A stretch of 64,000 nt of DNA from Litsea cubeba (GCA_012931725.1 CM022949.1:377218-441217), one strand, 5' to 3'. Counted from the first letter of the stretch, positions 31,152 to 43,660 are shown. The notes: generated by a model not told the origin, from the letters alone. Program-made: numbers and translations.

Positions 31152-31163
31152 TTTCTTGTAGTG
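31152..31163. mobile_element. Right terminus of a CACTA element
   Basis: TTTCTTGTAGTG is the reverse complement of CACTACAAGAAA, a common CACTA terminal repeat, preceded by gtcacgac-type subterminal repeats. I did not find the matching left terminus, so the element is truncated or its left end is degraded near 23.9 kb. Confidence 0.7.
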
Positions 31164-32535
31164 GGGACATGAATAGTGAATTGAAATGTGCATATTGAAC
31201 TGTACTTATGGTAAAAGAATTGTACAATATCGTTATCGTCAATGTATATATATTCCGCAAAAATTGTACATTTGGCAAGTATTGATGATTGTTTATCTCT
31301 TGTGGATTTTTTTTGTTAACTTCGGTTAATTTAGAGTTTACGGGAGTAAGTATGGAGTCGCGACTTGGGGTGGTCTCAAGTAATCAGATCTTGGGTCGAG
31401 TCGTGACACTACATCATATCATATAATCTAAGATAACTTAGTTCATGCCATATGTATTACTTTAAAGCATCAAAAAGAATCTTGATTTAGTCCTGTCACC
31501 TTAATAGGTCATTTTGAGGCCATTAAATGGATAATTATCATCTAATTTTGTAATGATATCTAGCTAGCTCTTACTCTTAGGGTTCCTTCTCTCTTACATA
31601 TGGAATATGAAAATGGGATTTTCATGTGTAAAATTTGTATATGTGAATTTTAAAGTTTAAACTTACGCACGTGAAACACACAATAGCATGTTTATTTGGA
31701 AAGCTCCATTTTCACATGAGTGAACGTTACATATGTAAAATCTTTATATATCTAAAAAATCTATGAATGTTTAAGACACAAGACTAAGAGCCTATTAGTT
31801 TGCAAAAAAAATGCATAGGGTTGTATATGTAGAAATTTATATATGGTGAAATGAGCTCGCCAAAGGATTGTTAAAGGGGTGAGTGAGGAAGGATATAAGG
31901 TGACGATGCAGAATAGATCTTGACTTTTCAAGTTAGGTATCGAATTACTAGGGTGGTGGCTCGGTATTCATTTCTCACCTTCCCTTTATTCAATTTTCAT
32001 TAAAAGAAAGGTTATTTGATATTCATTTTTTTATATTCACCTTTGGTTCTCCAAATTTTAATTACCTATGGAAATACAATCCTAGGTATTCAATTACATA
32101 AAACAAATAGGCCTTAAACATCTTGGGGTTTAACATGTCAATAAAATACTCAAATTGTCAGAATGAAAACTTTGGAGCAAATAAGAATAAAATAAATAAA
32201 TAAAAGGTAGTGATGAGGGGAGTCAATACCACAATCTATCCTGCTGAGCGCCTCTGTATTGTCCCTTTTGAACTAAGAAGGTATGCAATATTTTCACACC
32301 TTTTAAGGTACGAAAGTGTTATATATGAAAATGGTCTCATTTACTATTTTTCAAATACCTTATTTATGTACATCATTTACTAGTTTTCATGTACCTCTGA
32401 GTGCAAATAAATGCGACCATATCTAATTGTCACGCATGTGTATTATTTACATATGTAAATGATAGTAAGAAAACTACCCTTAAAATCTTATAAGAACCCT
32501 TTTACTATCATCCTACCCCAATGATTTAAATGCAT
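31164..32535. other. Intergenic interval, no gene seen
   Basis: AT-rich sequence between the CACTA terminus and the duplicated kinase upstream block. A gagtcgcgacttggggtggt segment near 31353 looks like a transposon remnant but has no ends I can define. Confidence 0.5.
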
Positions 32536-32539
32536 TTAG

Positions 32540-33560
32540 GCTGCCGCCATCACTTGTTCCGGCGATCAAAAACTAAAAAAAAAAAAATTTAATTCAAAAT
32601 TTTAGTTTATTTTCCACAATAGATTTCCAATGTAACTCCTTGAAAAACCCATAATCTGAATTGCCTCAAGTTTCACAGCCAGCCCAAAAATAAAAACTTC
32701 AGATGGGTGACAATATTGAACGAAAACAGTGTGACCCAGATTGCTATACCACCCTCCTTAGTATCGTCTGGATTCAAATTGCAGGTTGGTTTTCAATTGA
32801 TCACACTATTAATCAATTTACAAGATTTTGGTTTCTCATTGAGTCGAGAGATCTTTACCTGCTGTGGCTGTGATCAATCTTCTAAATTCTAATGCCTATA
32901 TTGTAAATCTGCACAAATTGTGATCCTGTGATCCAGGTGACTTTGGACAGACCAAGGTAGATTTCAGATGGGATTCATTCAAGAGAGAGAGAATATATAA
33001 ACAAAAGAACCTCTATATCTCCATATCAATCAATCCCTTTCTAGTGGGTGGGAGTGTTGAAGGGAAAACGCAGTTTGACCCAAGTTGCAAAGGCTCAGAC
33101 CATCATCAGCACGCAACCACCACTGAAAATCCTTCCTATCATCATCAACTGCTTTTCTATTCTATAGACCATTTCAAAAACATAATCGATCCCCATGTGA
33201 TGCTACTATACTTTGACCCAATTAACACTGACAAATTCAACCAAGCTGGCCCAACAGTATGCGGTCAAACTTCAAAATAGAACAAGATCGAACAAGAACG
33301 GTTCAAATCATTTGGCCATTGAACAACGTGGCACTCGAGTTAAGGTGGGACCCAACATTGCTTGAATTATGTAAACACCAAGGAAGGAAGGAAGGAAGCT
33401 GGAGATGAACTTCCTGTAAAGGAGAAATTGTTTTTCAAAAGATCAAAGTCAGAGATGATGATATCAAGCGAAGTTGGAGATGAACTTCCTGGAATGGGGG
33501 AATTCTTTTCAACAGCTCTCAAGGTCATTGATAATGTTGATATCTCTCACGCGGTTCAAC
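32540..33560 (+). promoter_or_regulatory. Upstream/leader block of kinase A, present twice in the window
   Basis: This ~1-kb block is repeated at about 42100-43325 with moderate divergence. A TATATAAAC box lies near 32995 after a (ga)n stretch and is the best TATA candidate for kinase A. A small direct repeat of ggagatgaacttcctg lies at 33402 and 33477. The leader to ATG 33657 would be roughly 600 nt, so an unseen upstream exon is possible. Confidence 0.5.
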
Positions 33561-33656
33561 TTCAACCTCCTAAATAGACATTATATTATCAGTTATCATC
33601 ATCTTCATCTTATCATTCGCAGCATCAAGACCATAATCTCGATCGATCCGCAAACG

Positions 33657-35814
33657 ATGTCCTCCCCACCCTTTTTTCTATCGGGCACCCGCGACACCAG
33701 CACGCCTGCAGGCGACGCGTTCGACGCTTTCAACAACCAGGCCAACAGCTCGTTCCAATTGGTCACGACAGCTGCCATCAGTAAGACATGATACTGCACC
33801 ACTTCAATATCATAATGATCAAGATTGATAAGAAAATTCTCTAATCTTCCATGTTAATTAGCAATTCTGGTTATAGCTTAAAGAAAGTTTATTTGATGAA
33901 CTCTTTCCGGGATGATGATTACAGGGATAAATAAGGCTTTGATGATTCATCTGGTCGCACTCGATGGACCTCGGTCCACTTCTGAAACCATAACCACAAT
34001 TCTAACTCAGCTTCGAGAATTCACATAAAAATCTTGCGTCTGCCCCAAACTCATATGAAAATCATGGGTGTGTTCCCAAACTCTAATTGTTTGTTTGGGT
34101 CCGCACCCCTCAAATGAAAATATTGGGTCCACCGTTGTTCATAATCGCCAAAGCTGTTAGGGATGTGCAACCAAAGTCCCACATCGGCTAGAATTGGGAA
34201 AGATCATGGGCATATAAGTTGGATTAAGTACTCCATTGATATGATGTCTTTTGGGTATAACCCAAGAACAAATCCATAAGGGCTTAGGCCCAAAGTGGAC
34301 AATATCATATCAATGTGGAGTTTGTGGTGGTCCAGTATCCTAACAAAAGCCTTATTTGATCAATTAGTCTGGTTTGGCTTAAAGAAATACAATAATTCTT
34401 TTGGAAAATAAGCTACGTCCATAACTTCTATCTTACCACACCGCTTAACAATACTAACCAAAATTTCTCCTAGAGGAATGAGATGAAACCCATAATATAA
34501 ACTAACCCAACTCCCTAGAATGTCTTCTGATCTTGTTTTGCAATTCCTGCAGTTACTTCAATCGTGGGTGCGATCGCGTTGGTTGCGATAGTGTATGCCA
34601 TCATCAGATGTCTGAGTAAAACCGGAGATGCAATAAAACAACATGTCGATGGCTATAGCCTTGTCAGTTCGAATCCATCAGCATCCCCAGTGATTCTCGA
34701 CTCCCAAGTGGAAATGGCTACAATAGAGCGGTTCCTGAACGACATGGCAAGAGAGAAACCCATCCGATTCTCACCTCAACAGCTGGTGAATATCACTCGA
34801 AACTACGCCACACGTCTGGGCTCAGGTGGTTTTGGAGTAGTCTACAAAGGAGAGTTCGCCAACGGCGTGCAAGTCGCCGTAAAGATCCTCAATAGCAGCT
34901 CAGACAAGAGAGTTGAAGAGCAATTCATGGCAGAAGTGAGCACCATCGGTAGAACTTACCATATCAATCTTGTCAGACTCTATGGATTTTGCTTCGACGC
35001 CTCAGTTAGAGCTCTAGTTTATGAGTACATGGATAATGGATCACTTGACAACTTCTTGTTTGGCAAGAGCAAAAAGATTGAGTTCGAAAAGCTGTATGGG
35101 ATTGCTATTGGAACAGCAAAGGGAATTGCATACCTGCATGAGGAGTGCCAACAGAGGATCATTCACTATGACATAAAACCCGGCAACGTTCTCCTCGATG
35201 CAAATCTCAATCCCAAGGTTGCTGATTTTGGGTTGGCAAAGTTAATTAATAGAGAAAGCTCGCATGTGGTCATGACTGGAGGAGGTAGAGGGACTCCTGG
35301 ATATGCTGCACCAGAGCTGTATACGCCATTTCCTGTAACCCACAAATGCGATGTTTATAGTTTTGGGATGCTGCTGTTTGAGCTTGTGGGGAGAAGGAAG
35401 AACCACGACATCAATCAGACTGAGAGCCGGGAGTGGTTTCCAAGATGGGTTTGGGACAAGTATGAGAAACAAGAACTGGGAGTAATAACAAAGGATTGTG
35501 AAGTTGAAGACAAGGACAGAGAAAAGGTAGAGAGAATGTGTAAGGTTGCTTTGTGGTGTGTTCAATATCTGCCCGAGGCAAGGCCTCCAATGAGCAACGT
35601 TGTTAAAATGTTGGAAGGAGCAGAAATCATTGAGCCCCAGAACCCATTTCAATATCTTATGGGTTCGGGTGTAGGCTTGGGTTTTTGGAGTAGTGGAAGT
35701 AGTGATGATTCAATGGAAACAGCAAAGACTGCTTATGAAAGCAGTTACAAACATTCAACCCCAATCATGAGAAAATATGAGATAGAATTTGCAAATTCAG
35801 TTCAGAAACAGTAG
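33657..35814 (+). CDS. Receptor-like kinase A, LRK10-like
   Basis: Two exons, 33657-33780 and 34553-35814, 461 residues. Exon 1 codes a short S/T-rich N-terminus (MSSPPFFLSGTRDTSTPAGD) and ends at gtaaga; exon 2 starts after ttcctgcag in the right phase and completes one membrane helix (residues ~42-62, TSIVGAIALVAIVYAIIRC). The kinase domain (from ~residue 125) has GSGGFGVVYKG, VAVKIL, HYDIKPGNVLLD, DFGLAKL and GTPGYAAPELY. H-Y-D replaces H-R-D, so it is a non-RD kinase, as in the LRK10-like (rust-resistance kinase Lr10) group often tied to defence. It lacks the large extracellular domain of full LRK10-like receptors, and no signal peptide is evident. It likely sits in the plasma membrane. 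The intron holds a solo LTR. Confidence 0.88.
34155..34345. mobile_element. Solo LTR (TRIM-like) in the kinase A intron
   Basis: 191 bp starting TGTTAGGGATG and ending ATCCTAACA, with AAAGC on both sides (34150-34154 and 34346-34350). It contains aaagtcccacatcgg, a motif common in small plant LTR (TRIM) elements. No internal region or second LTR is present. Confidence 0.8.
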
Positions 35815-36740
35815 TTTTTATATATGCGCCAAAATGTTTACTAGTTTGGAACAGCAGTTTCAAATGTACTCATTTGTTCCATCCCATTTTCTTCTGCATG
35901 TGCTTAAAAAGGTTTTTATATTTCTTTAATCAGTGCAGTTTGCCATGTATGCCACCAGTCCTGAGCAAGCACTGTATGGAATTACTGAAGTCATATGTTC
36001 TTAGCTTGGTTTGAGTACTCATAATCTCCTTATAAGTCTGGTTTGGAGGATTTCTATTTGACTAGAGCTAGCAGTGCATATCCAACAGCAACAACTTGCA
36101 ACAACTTGCAACGAAATTCTACTCCAATCAGGAGAAAATATGAGATAGAAGTGGCTAATTCACTACAACAGTACTTTTTAAAAATCAAATGTCTGCTTTT
36201 TTAGACTTCTGTATATTGTGTGTTTCTTCATTTTTTTTTTTTTTTTTTTGCTGCATCTTTCTCAAAAAGTCCAACGGTCAAGTTTAGCATTTGAGGGTAC
36301 TTTTGTAATTTTCACTAAATCTTTCTTATGGCTTAAGAAAACAAACATTATTTGTATTGATGTAATTTGTAACCCAAACTTTTTTTTTTTTTTTTGCAAG
36401 TTAAGATTTGGGACATAATGAGAAGTTTTTCCCCATGGATTAGGGGCATATCGGAGGCAGGTAAATATTTTGTGTTCTTCTTATGATTGATTGATTGCTT
36501 ATAAATTTGTGTGTGCATCGTGGTTGTGTGCTGATCGCAGGTTTCCACTGCACTGGAAGCTGCATTAGTGAACGGAAAAGGAAGACTATAGATTCCATAG
36601 GCAAATTACAAAAATTCATAAATCATATTCTTCATAATAATAGCTTGGACAATTATTCTCATTGTGACATTCAATTTACACTATAGTTTAACATCTATTC
36701 AAGACTAATATAAACTGAGCACCATGTCCAACATTCATAT
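35815..36740. other. 3' flank of kinase A with a partial copy of its own 3' end
   Basis: About 36112-36185 repeats, with divergence, the last CDS bases and stop region of kinase A (35757-35825, around gagaaaatatgagatag). No gene is seen in the rest; it has T-runs near 36231 and 36380. Confidence 0.6.
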
Positions 36741-37130
36741 TCCCAAACTGAACCCAACCTGTCTATCAATTTGGTTGTGATCCTTAACCTGAACCCAATC
36801 CGCGTGGTAAAAGGGTGAATCGGAACTCTAAATTGACAGGTCAGGTTTGGGTCAGGCCAGTGGGTTAGCTAGCGAGTATTGACCTGACCAAAACCCTGCT
36901 CATTTATTAACTAGTTAGAAATTAAATATATATAAATCCACACCCAACCTGAAAATAACGAGTGTCTCTACTCTCGTCCTGAATTGGGTCGGATTCAGTT
37001 TGGGCATGCAGGTAGTTCAGTCCCACCCTTATGTAAAAATAAAGACATTTGAAAAAAGAAATTTACACTAAGTTATTTGTAGAGGAATTACAGTGAATTG
37101 AAGGCCTGTCAGGCCAATGAACTATATATA
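36740..37130. repeat. 3' flank shared by kinases B and C
   Basis: The segment (gacaggtcaggttt, gtgggttagctagcgagtat) is repeated at about 48690-49085 beyond the 3' end of kinase C. It belongs to the B/C segmental duplication. Confidence 0.7.
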
Positions 37131-37536
37131 CATTTTGTGCATGTGAATCCAAAGGTACGCAACTCCAACTGTAATTAAATTTGGGCTTATGAATACATCA
37201 TGTGTCAAATATGTGATATGTGTACGTTGGATCAAGAAAATGTGCATGTTGAATCAGGTGGCTTGTGAATGACATGATAAATCTCTCTACAATAAAATGG
37301 ACAATTTTAGATCTTTTAAGAAAGGAAGTGGCCTGAAACCTGGAGCATGCTTGTGTGAGAGTTACCAAGGTATTCTTTACTTGCTGTACAACACAAGCCT
37401 ACAAGATTCAAACACTCTTTACACTAACGGTGAGTTCTCTGCATCATGATATCAAAAACCTAGTAACGTTAAATAAGTAGTAGAAAAAGAAGAATAAAAA
37501 GAAGGAAACAATGTGAACAAGAAATCCTCATGAAAA

Positions 37537-40500
37537 TCATCTCATAAATAAGAAATCCTCTCTAGAAAGTGGAGTGATCCAATTGGGAGAGCAAGAAGCA
37601 GCATCTGAATTGTCTCTAGAAAATGGAGTGATCCAATTGGTAGAACCAGAGCAAGCAGATGAAGAGTTGTTGCCAACATTCTGAAGTTGATCCAAGTAGA
37701 CAGGAGTCGTTGATGGTGGAAACGGGTAAGGGGGCCCATCGATCACTACTGTACCTTCCAACATCTTCACAACACAACTCATCAAAGGCCGCTCCTCTGG
37801 TTGTTGTTGAATGCACCACAAGGCTACCATAGCCATCTTTGTCGCGGTGTCTTTATCCTTCTCTTCAATCGCCAAAGTCATCATCATCTCATCCATGGCT
37901 CCTTCATTGAACTTCTTCCAAACATACCTTGGTAGCCGCTCTTGGCTTTCGGAGACTCTAGAATCCAAGTTCCTTCTCCTCCCAAGAATCTCAAACAACA
38001 GCATCCCAAAGCTGTAGACGTCGCACTTGTGGGTTACTGGATAAGGTAACCACATCTCAGGTGCTGCATAGCCGGGAGTCCCCTTGAAGCCTGACGTGGG
38101 GTGGTGAGTCCTATCACTTCTACAAAGCTTTGCAAACCCAAAGTCAGAAACTTTGGGAGACAAATTTTTATCAAGCAGTATGTTTTCTGGCTTTATGTCA
38201 TAGTGAATTATATGACCGTCTGGAGCATCCTCGTGCAAGTAAGCGATACCTTTAGCAGTCCCAATTGCAATATTCAGAAGCTGTTCAGACCCAATTGAGT
38301 TCTTTTTGCCATCAAATAAGAACTTGCTGAGTGATCCATTCTCCATGAATTCATACACAATAGCTTTTAGGCGTTTGTCGAAGCAAAACCCATAAAGCCT
38401 TACTAGATTAGGATGCCGCGTTTTCCTGATTGAATTCACTTCTGCCTTGAATTGCAGCTTCATTATTTGATCAGAGAGGTTGCATCTTAGGACCTTAACG
38501 GCGACAGGCACTCCATCTTCTAGTACTCCTTTGTAAACAATTCCAAACCCGCCTTCACCTAATTTTTGCTTGAAATTACGAGTTATGATCTTAAGCCGCT
38601 GAGATGGGTACATGATTAGGATCTCATCAACGATCCTCACATCTGTATTCTCCAAGTCCAACTGTGCTTCCTCCATCCTCTCTCCAGGTGGGAGTGGATA
38701 CTCATGGTTGATGGCAATTGATTTTCGAATGCAGAGGTAGATTATTATGCCGGCAACTATCCCTGCTCAATGATCAAAACCACTTGAACATTAGACCTTA
38801 GATAACACAAAAACTTTGTAATATTACTACTGCTACTACATTGTGAGCAATATTGATTGAACATTCATGGTGGTGTTGAGCAGATTTTGCAATATGGGAC
38901 TCATTTTACCATCAATATGGACTATTGGATCGAAGCCACCCTCCATAAGGTGCCATAAGAAGGCGTGGGTTTGTGCCTTCCAATTCTATGGAAAATCTTT
39001 TCAGGGGCCAGAGTGATATTCTGGCATATGATTTTGCAAGCGAGATGTTTCAATCCAATGTTTTACTACCATTAAATGAGACTAACTGTGTAGATTTGAT
39101 GTGTTTCATCAGTTATAAGCACCCATTTGGAGCCTTGCAAATTTTGTATCCAGCAAGTCTGATACCTAGAAACTTAGTTACAGGGAACGGAAGTTGAATT
39201 TAAGCAGAGAGCAATTGTTTTGAGCTCCAGAAATATTGATTACCTGCAGAGTTGTTATTTTCCTCATTTAGTTCCCAGTCCTGACAAGGTTTTACAGATT
39301 GTCATTGTACTACTATCCAAAAGCCTTGTCCCGTAGGCACTGCTGGTCATCCAATATAAGATGACAACTCTTTATTTCTAACCATGAATTTCCTTGCTTA
39401 GGTTAGATGGCTGACATTGAACAATGAAACTAACTTTTGGTAGATGCTCATCCACAATTCCTTCCTCTTAATTTCATTTTTTATTAGTTGAAGTTTTTGG
39501 TGATGATACTAGTATTTTCTCTAAATCTCTATCTTACCTGATTTCGTCTCTCTACATTCTTATCTTTCTAAATTTTGATAATATTTTTGTTAATAACCCA
39601 GGGTATCTTCCGCCCAGCCCAAGAGCCTTTGGCCCTTAGCCCAAGGGACAATCGTTTGTGGATAGAAAAGAACTAATCCCTAGGGGTACTTGCAAACCCT
39701 CCTATCCACATGCACCGAGTAAAACTATGGGAGGTGTCCAATGAACGTATGTGTCAAACACATGACCTCTCTGCTTCCAGAGGTGCAGAGTCCTTGGCCA
39801 CCAGATTTTGATAATATAAGATCTTTGTTGAAAAAGAACTCATCATAATTAATGAGATTTATGATTGTTGATAAAATTATTCATCATTGTCATCGTCGCG
39901 TCATCATCATTATTAAAACATTGTCCCAACAATGTTGGAGTTAGCTATATAAAGAGTTTATTTTCAGCTTGTGACAAAAGTTTTGAGCTAGCCGTCAATC
40001 TGCCAGTGCAATCCTCCCTTATCTAAGCTTGGGGCCTGCTAACACTGATATTCTTTATGGTTATCTCTTGATACCACAAACATTCCACATTGTTCATTTG
40101 GATCAATTTGTTCCAAACCATATTCTTCATGCTAGAATTCTTTTTAAAGAAGATTTCATATTTAGTAATGAAATGAGAAATTCCACCAGATTCTAGTGGA
40201 ATCCTCCATGCTAGCCTTACTTTCTCCCCATCCACATTATTGATGTTTAGGATTCCTCTCATTTATCCCAATTTACTGCCACTCAAGGAAGATTCCATTT
40301 CTAATTCTCTAAAGAGAATAGCAAATTCCAAGTACTTGCTTTTCAATTAGTTGAATATAGATTATAACTAGTCCAAGGACCGCTTGGAACAAGAACAACA
40401 CAAAGCTTATGGAGTTTCAATAGATAAACAATAATTTGAGTGTGTCAAAAAAATTATAGCAATCTAAAGTAATCACAAAGGTAATTATTGAAGAAAAAAC

Positions 40501-41193
40501 TACCCAACACTTGCAACTTTTCAATTCAAACATAAATTTCTTAAATTCAAACCGCCAACTAACTGATTTCACTAATCTAACAACCATGCTCCTAGCACAA
40601 TAATTCATTATTTAAATTAGAAAGCTAAAGACCAGCTATATATCATCTATCAAACTTTAGAATCTTATAAGGCAACGATTAATTAGAACAACCATGACCT
40701 ATGGAGTAAACTGTTGGCCCATCAGAAAACAAGACTTTGATGACGACAACGATGATCCACCTATCATCAGAGTTATTATCCAAATGCACTAGTCAAGAAT
40801 TGTAATTAGTGAGTAATTCTGAGTTAACTGAGTCCAACTGGGATTTCAAACTATGCTCAACACATCTCCGCGTCTGAGATTAAACTGGGCTGGTCTTAAT
40901 TAATTCTCACCAAGCCTGCTAAGAAAGCATCTTCTTCTAGACCTTAGCCTAATCTCTGGAAAGCCCTACTCCTGTCCAATTTGGAAAGGTAGAATCGTAG
41001 AAATCATTCTCCTGGTTTCAGAACTTATACTAGTAAGAAGTCCATCATTTGAAAATCTTAGGAATATATTAGAACCAAGAAAATCAAACATATGTATACA
41101 TGCACATAAACATATGAGAGAGAGAGAGGGACAGAGAGAGAGAGAGAGACCTATGCCGATGAATGCGATTGCCACGAAGAGGGCCTCTTTCAT
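37537..41193 (-). CDS. Receptor-like kinase B, LRK10-like
   Basis: Two exons on the minus strand, 41193-41151 (43 nt) and 38762-37537, 422 residues. The start ATG 41193 follows an in-frame TGA upstream, giving MKEALFVAIAFIGIGIVAGI, so the protein begins almost directly with a membrane anchor that spans the exon junction. The kinase domain (~residues 80-365) has GEGGFGIVYKG, VAVKVL, HYDIKPENILLD, SDFGFAKL and GTPGYAAPEMW. It is non-RD. The tail has two copies of an NWITPxSR motif. The 2.4-kb intron starts inside a CT repeat right at the donor and contains a SINE. Protein and intron closely match kinase C; kinase A is more distant. The microexon model rests on phase and on agreement with gene C. 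Confidence 0.87.
39585..39804 (-). mobile_element. SINE in the kinase B intron, 13-bp TSD
   Basis: ATTTTGATAATAT occurs on both sides (39572-39584 and 39805-39817). Read on minus, the insert begins tggtggccaaggactc (A-box-like), has a gtgtttgacac B-box-like stretch, and ends in aacaaaaa. The matching site in the kinase C intron lacks it. The Pol III boxes are degenerate. Confidence 0.7.
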
Positions 41194-42089
41194 TGCGACA
41201 ATTGCTATGGCAGCTTGTTGTGGGTCTAAGAAATCTACAAAGCCTGATTGCAATTCGATCTTTCAGGAGCAATATGCATTAGAACTTAGAAAGAAGAAAG
41301 GGAAATCTTGTCTTGGCATTGGATTTATTGTTGTGTCAGATTGTATTGCACTGTTACTTTGACTTCCATGATGTAAGACATCTTCTTCCAGCATCTTTTT
41401 TTATGCCATTGTTACAGTCGTTGCCTCTATCCATTCTTATTTAATGCCTGCATATTCGAATCGCATCCGAATATTTTTATTTTTTTATTTGCTTTCTTGT
41501 TTGTTGGATTCTTACTGATGACTATGTTTACCTATAATAATCTCAGGGAGCCAAATGCCTCGTCATTTAACCAGTGACGTATGAATAGTTGCTTTGAGGC
41601 TTTTTATTGGTCAAGATTAAATCCATCTGACTTTGAAGGCTTTTATTTAATGGTCTCTTTATCTTTGGGTGTTTTATTTTGTCATCTTCTTCAAATGTCT
41701 CCGCAAGATACTTGAGTGGCACGGCATCACTCTCCACTGGAGCAACAGGGTTGATCCCCGGTTGTGCTCCTTGTTTAGGAATCTGGATAGTGTGTATGTT
41801 GGGGTGCATGAGTATTTACTTAGAGCAGAAATAGGGAGAGGAGGGGAAATAAGCTTGTTGAACTATGATTTTAATTTACTTTTCAATAAAGGTAGTATTT
41901 GAATTAATATACTATATTAAAGTCAAGCATTTTGTAAGTTGTTTAATTGGAAATTCATTAGGTCGATCTTCAAACAAACTTAAGTCCAAATCGAGTTGTA
42001 ATTTTACATTTTTAGATATTGACTGTGATGAGGCTTCAACTTGAAAACTAAAGGAAGTAACATAGAAGATAGTAAGAAGATTCAGGAAG
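41194..42089. other. Upstream region of kinase B
   Basis: Up to about 41900 it matches the upstream region of kinase C (53300-53780). After that the match ends, where the second A-type block begins. No gene is seen. Confidence 0.5.
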
Positions 42090-42099
42090 CAACATAGAA

Positions 42100-43325
42100 G
42101 AGAGCAAGAAAACTACCCTTAAAATCATATAAGAACCCTTTTACTATCATCCTAACCCAATGAATTGCATGCATTTAGGCTGCCCCCCATCAATTGTTCT
42201 GGCGATCAAAAACTAAAAAAAATAATTTTAATTCAAAAATTAAATTTATTTTCCACAACAGTTTTCCAATGTTATTCCTTGAAAAACCCATAATCTGAAT
42301 TGCCTCAAGTTCCACAGCCTGCCCAAAAATAAAAACTTCAGATGGGTGACAATATTGAAACAAAAACAACCCTCCAAAGTGTGATCTGGATTCAAATTGC
42401 CGGTTTGTTTTCAATTGATCACACTATTAATCAATTTACAAAATTTTGGTTTCTCATTGCGTCGAAATCTTTACCTACTGTAGCTGTGATCAATCTTGTA
42501 AATTCTAATGCCTATATTGTAAAACAGCGCAAATTGTGATCCTGTGATCCAGGTACCTTTGGTCAGAAGACTCAGAACAAGGTAGATTTCAGATGGGCCG
42601 GATTCATTCAAGAGAGAGAATAAACAAAAGAACCTCTATATCTCCATATCAATCAATCGCTTTTCAGTGGGTGGGAATGGGAGTGTTGAAGGGGAACAAA
42701 TAATTATGAAGGCAAAAATGCGGTTTGACACAGACCATCATCATCACCCAACCACCACTTAAATGCTTTCTTATCAAGAACAGCTTTTTACCCGAGCGGT
42801 AAAGAGCATTTGTTCTTACCTGGCTGCCTGGGGTTTGAATCCGAGTACGTCATCAATTTCTACTTGTGCGGGCTCATTTTCCATTTGTATGGACTTTCTT
42901 CCCACGTGTGCGGGATTCCTTCCCACTTGAGTGAGCTGCTTTCTTGAGTGTTTGCAGGCTAAAAAAAAATGACTTCTTATCATCATCTATTGTTGTTATA
43001 TTCTATAGACCATTTCAAAAACATAATCCCCATGTGATGCTACTATACTTTAACCCAATTAACACTGTCAACAAATTCAACCAAGCTAGCCCAACAGTAT
43101 GCGGTTAAACTTCAAAATTGCACAAGATTGGACAACAACGGTTCAGATCATTTGGTCATTGGGACCCAACATTGCTTGGGTTATGTAAACACCAAGAGAC
43201 GAACTTCCTGTAAAGGAGGAGTTATTTTTCAAAAGATCAAAGTCACTGTTGTCGATATCAAGCGAAGTTGGGAGATGAACTTCCTGGAAAGGAGGAATTC
43301 ATTCATCAGCTTTCAAAGTCATTGA
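42100..43325 (+). pseudogene. Orphan copy of the kinase A upstream block
   Basis: Matches 32540-33560 (for example the gcctatattgtaaa and gaacctctatatctcc segments), with a SINE inserted at 42777. The TATATAAAC box of the gene A copy reads gagaataaacaaaag here, so the TATA core is gone. No kinase follows; the block is joined near 43330 to sequence of the B/C intron. A remnant of a second A-type gene whose body was deleted. Confidence 0.6.
42777..42973 (+). mobile_element. tRNA-derived SINE, 197 bp
   Basis: TTCTTATCA flanks the insert (42768-42776 and 42974-42982). It has an A-box-like cccgagcggtaaagagc, a B box GGTTTGAATCC and an A-run tail. The related block at 33.1 kb lacks it, which confirms the insertion. 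Confidence 0.78.
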
Positions 43326-43329
43326 CTTT

Positions 43330-43660
43330 CAGGATTCCTCTCATTTACCCCAATTTATTGCCACATAACTAAGGATGATTCCATTTCTAATTTTCTAAAG
43401 AAAATAGCAAATTTCAAGTACTTGCTTTTCAATTAATTAGAATCTAGGTTCAAACTAAGTCCAAGACCCACACCACAAATTGAAGAAGAACAACACAAAA
43501 GCTTGTATAGAATTTGAATAGATAAACATTAATTTGATTGTCCAAAAAATTACAGCGTTCTAAACTACACATGAAGGCAATTATTGTAGAAAATAACTGC
43601 TAACCACTTGCAAACACACAACTAACTATTTTCACGAATCTAAAACGACCATGCAGATAT
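43330..43660. repeat. Piece of the kinase B/C intron
   Basis: Starting at aggattcctctcatttacc it follows the intron sequence of kinase C (51805-52150) and of B (40250-40400), including cttgcttttcaa and the attacagc segment. It is joined directly to the orphan kinase A upstream block. Confidence 0.65.
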
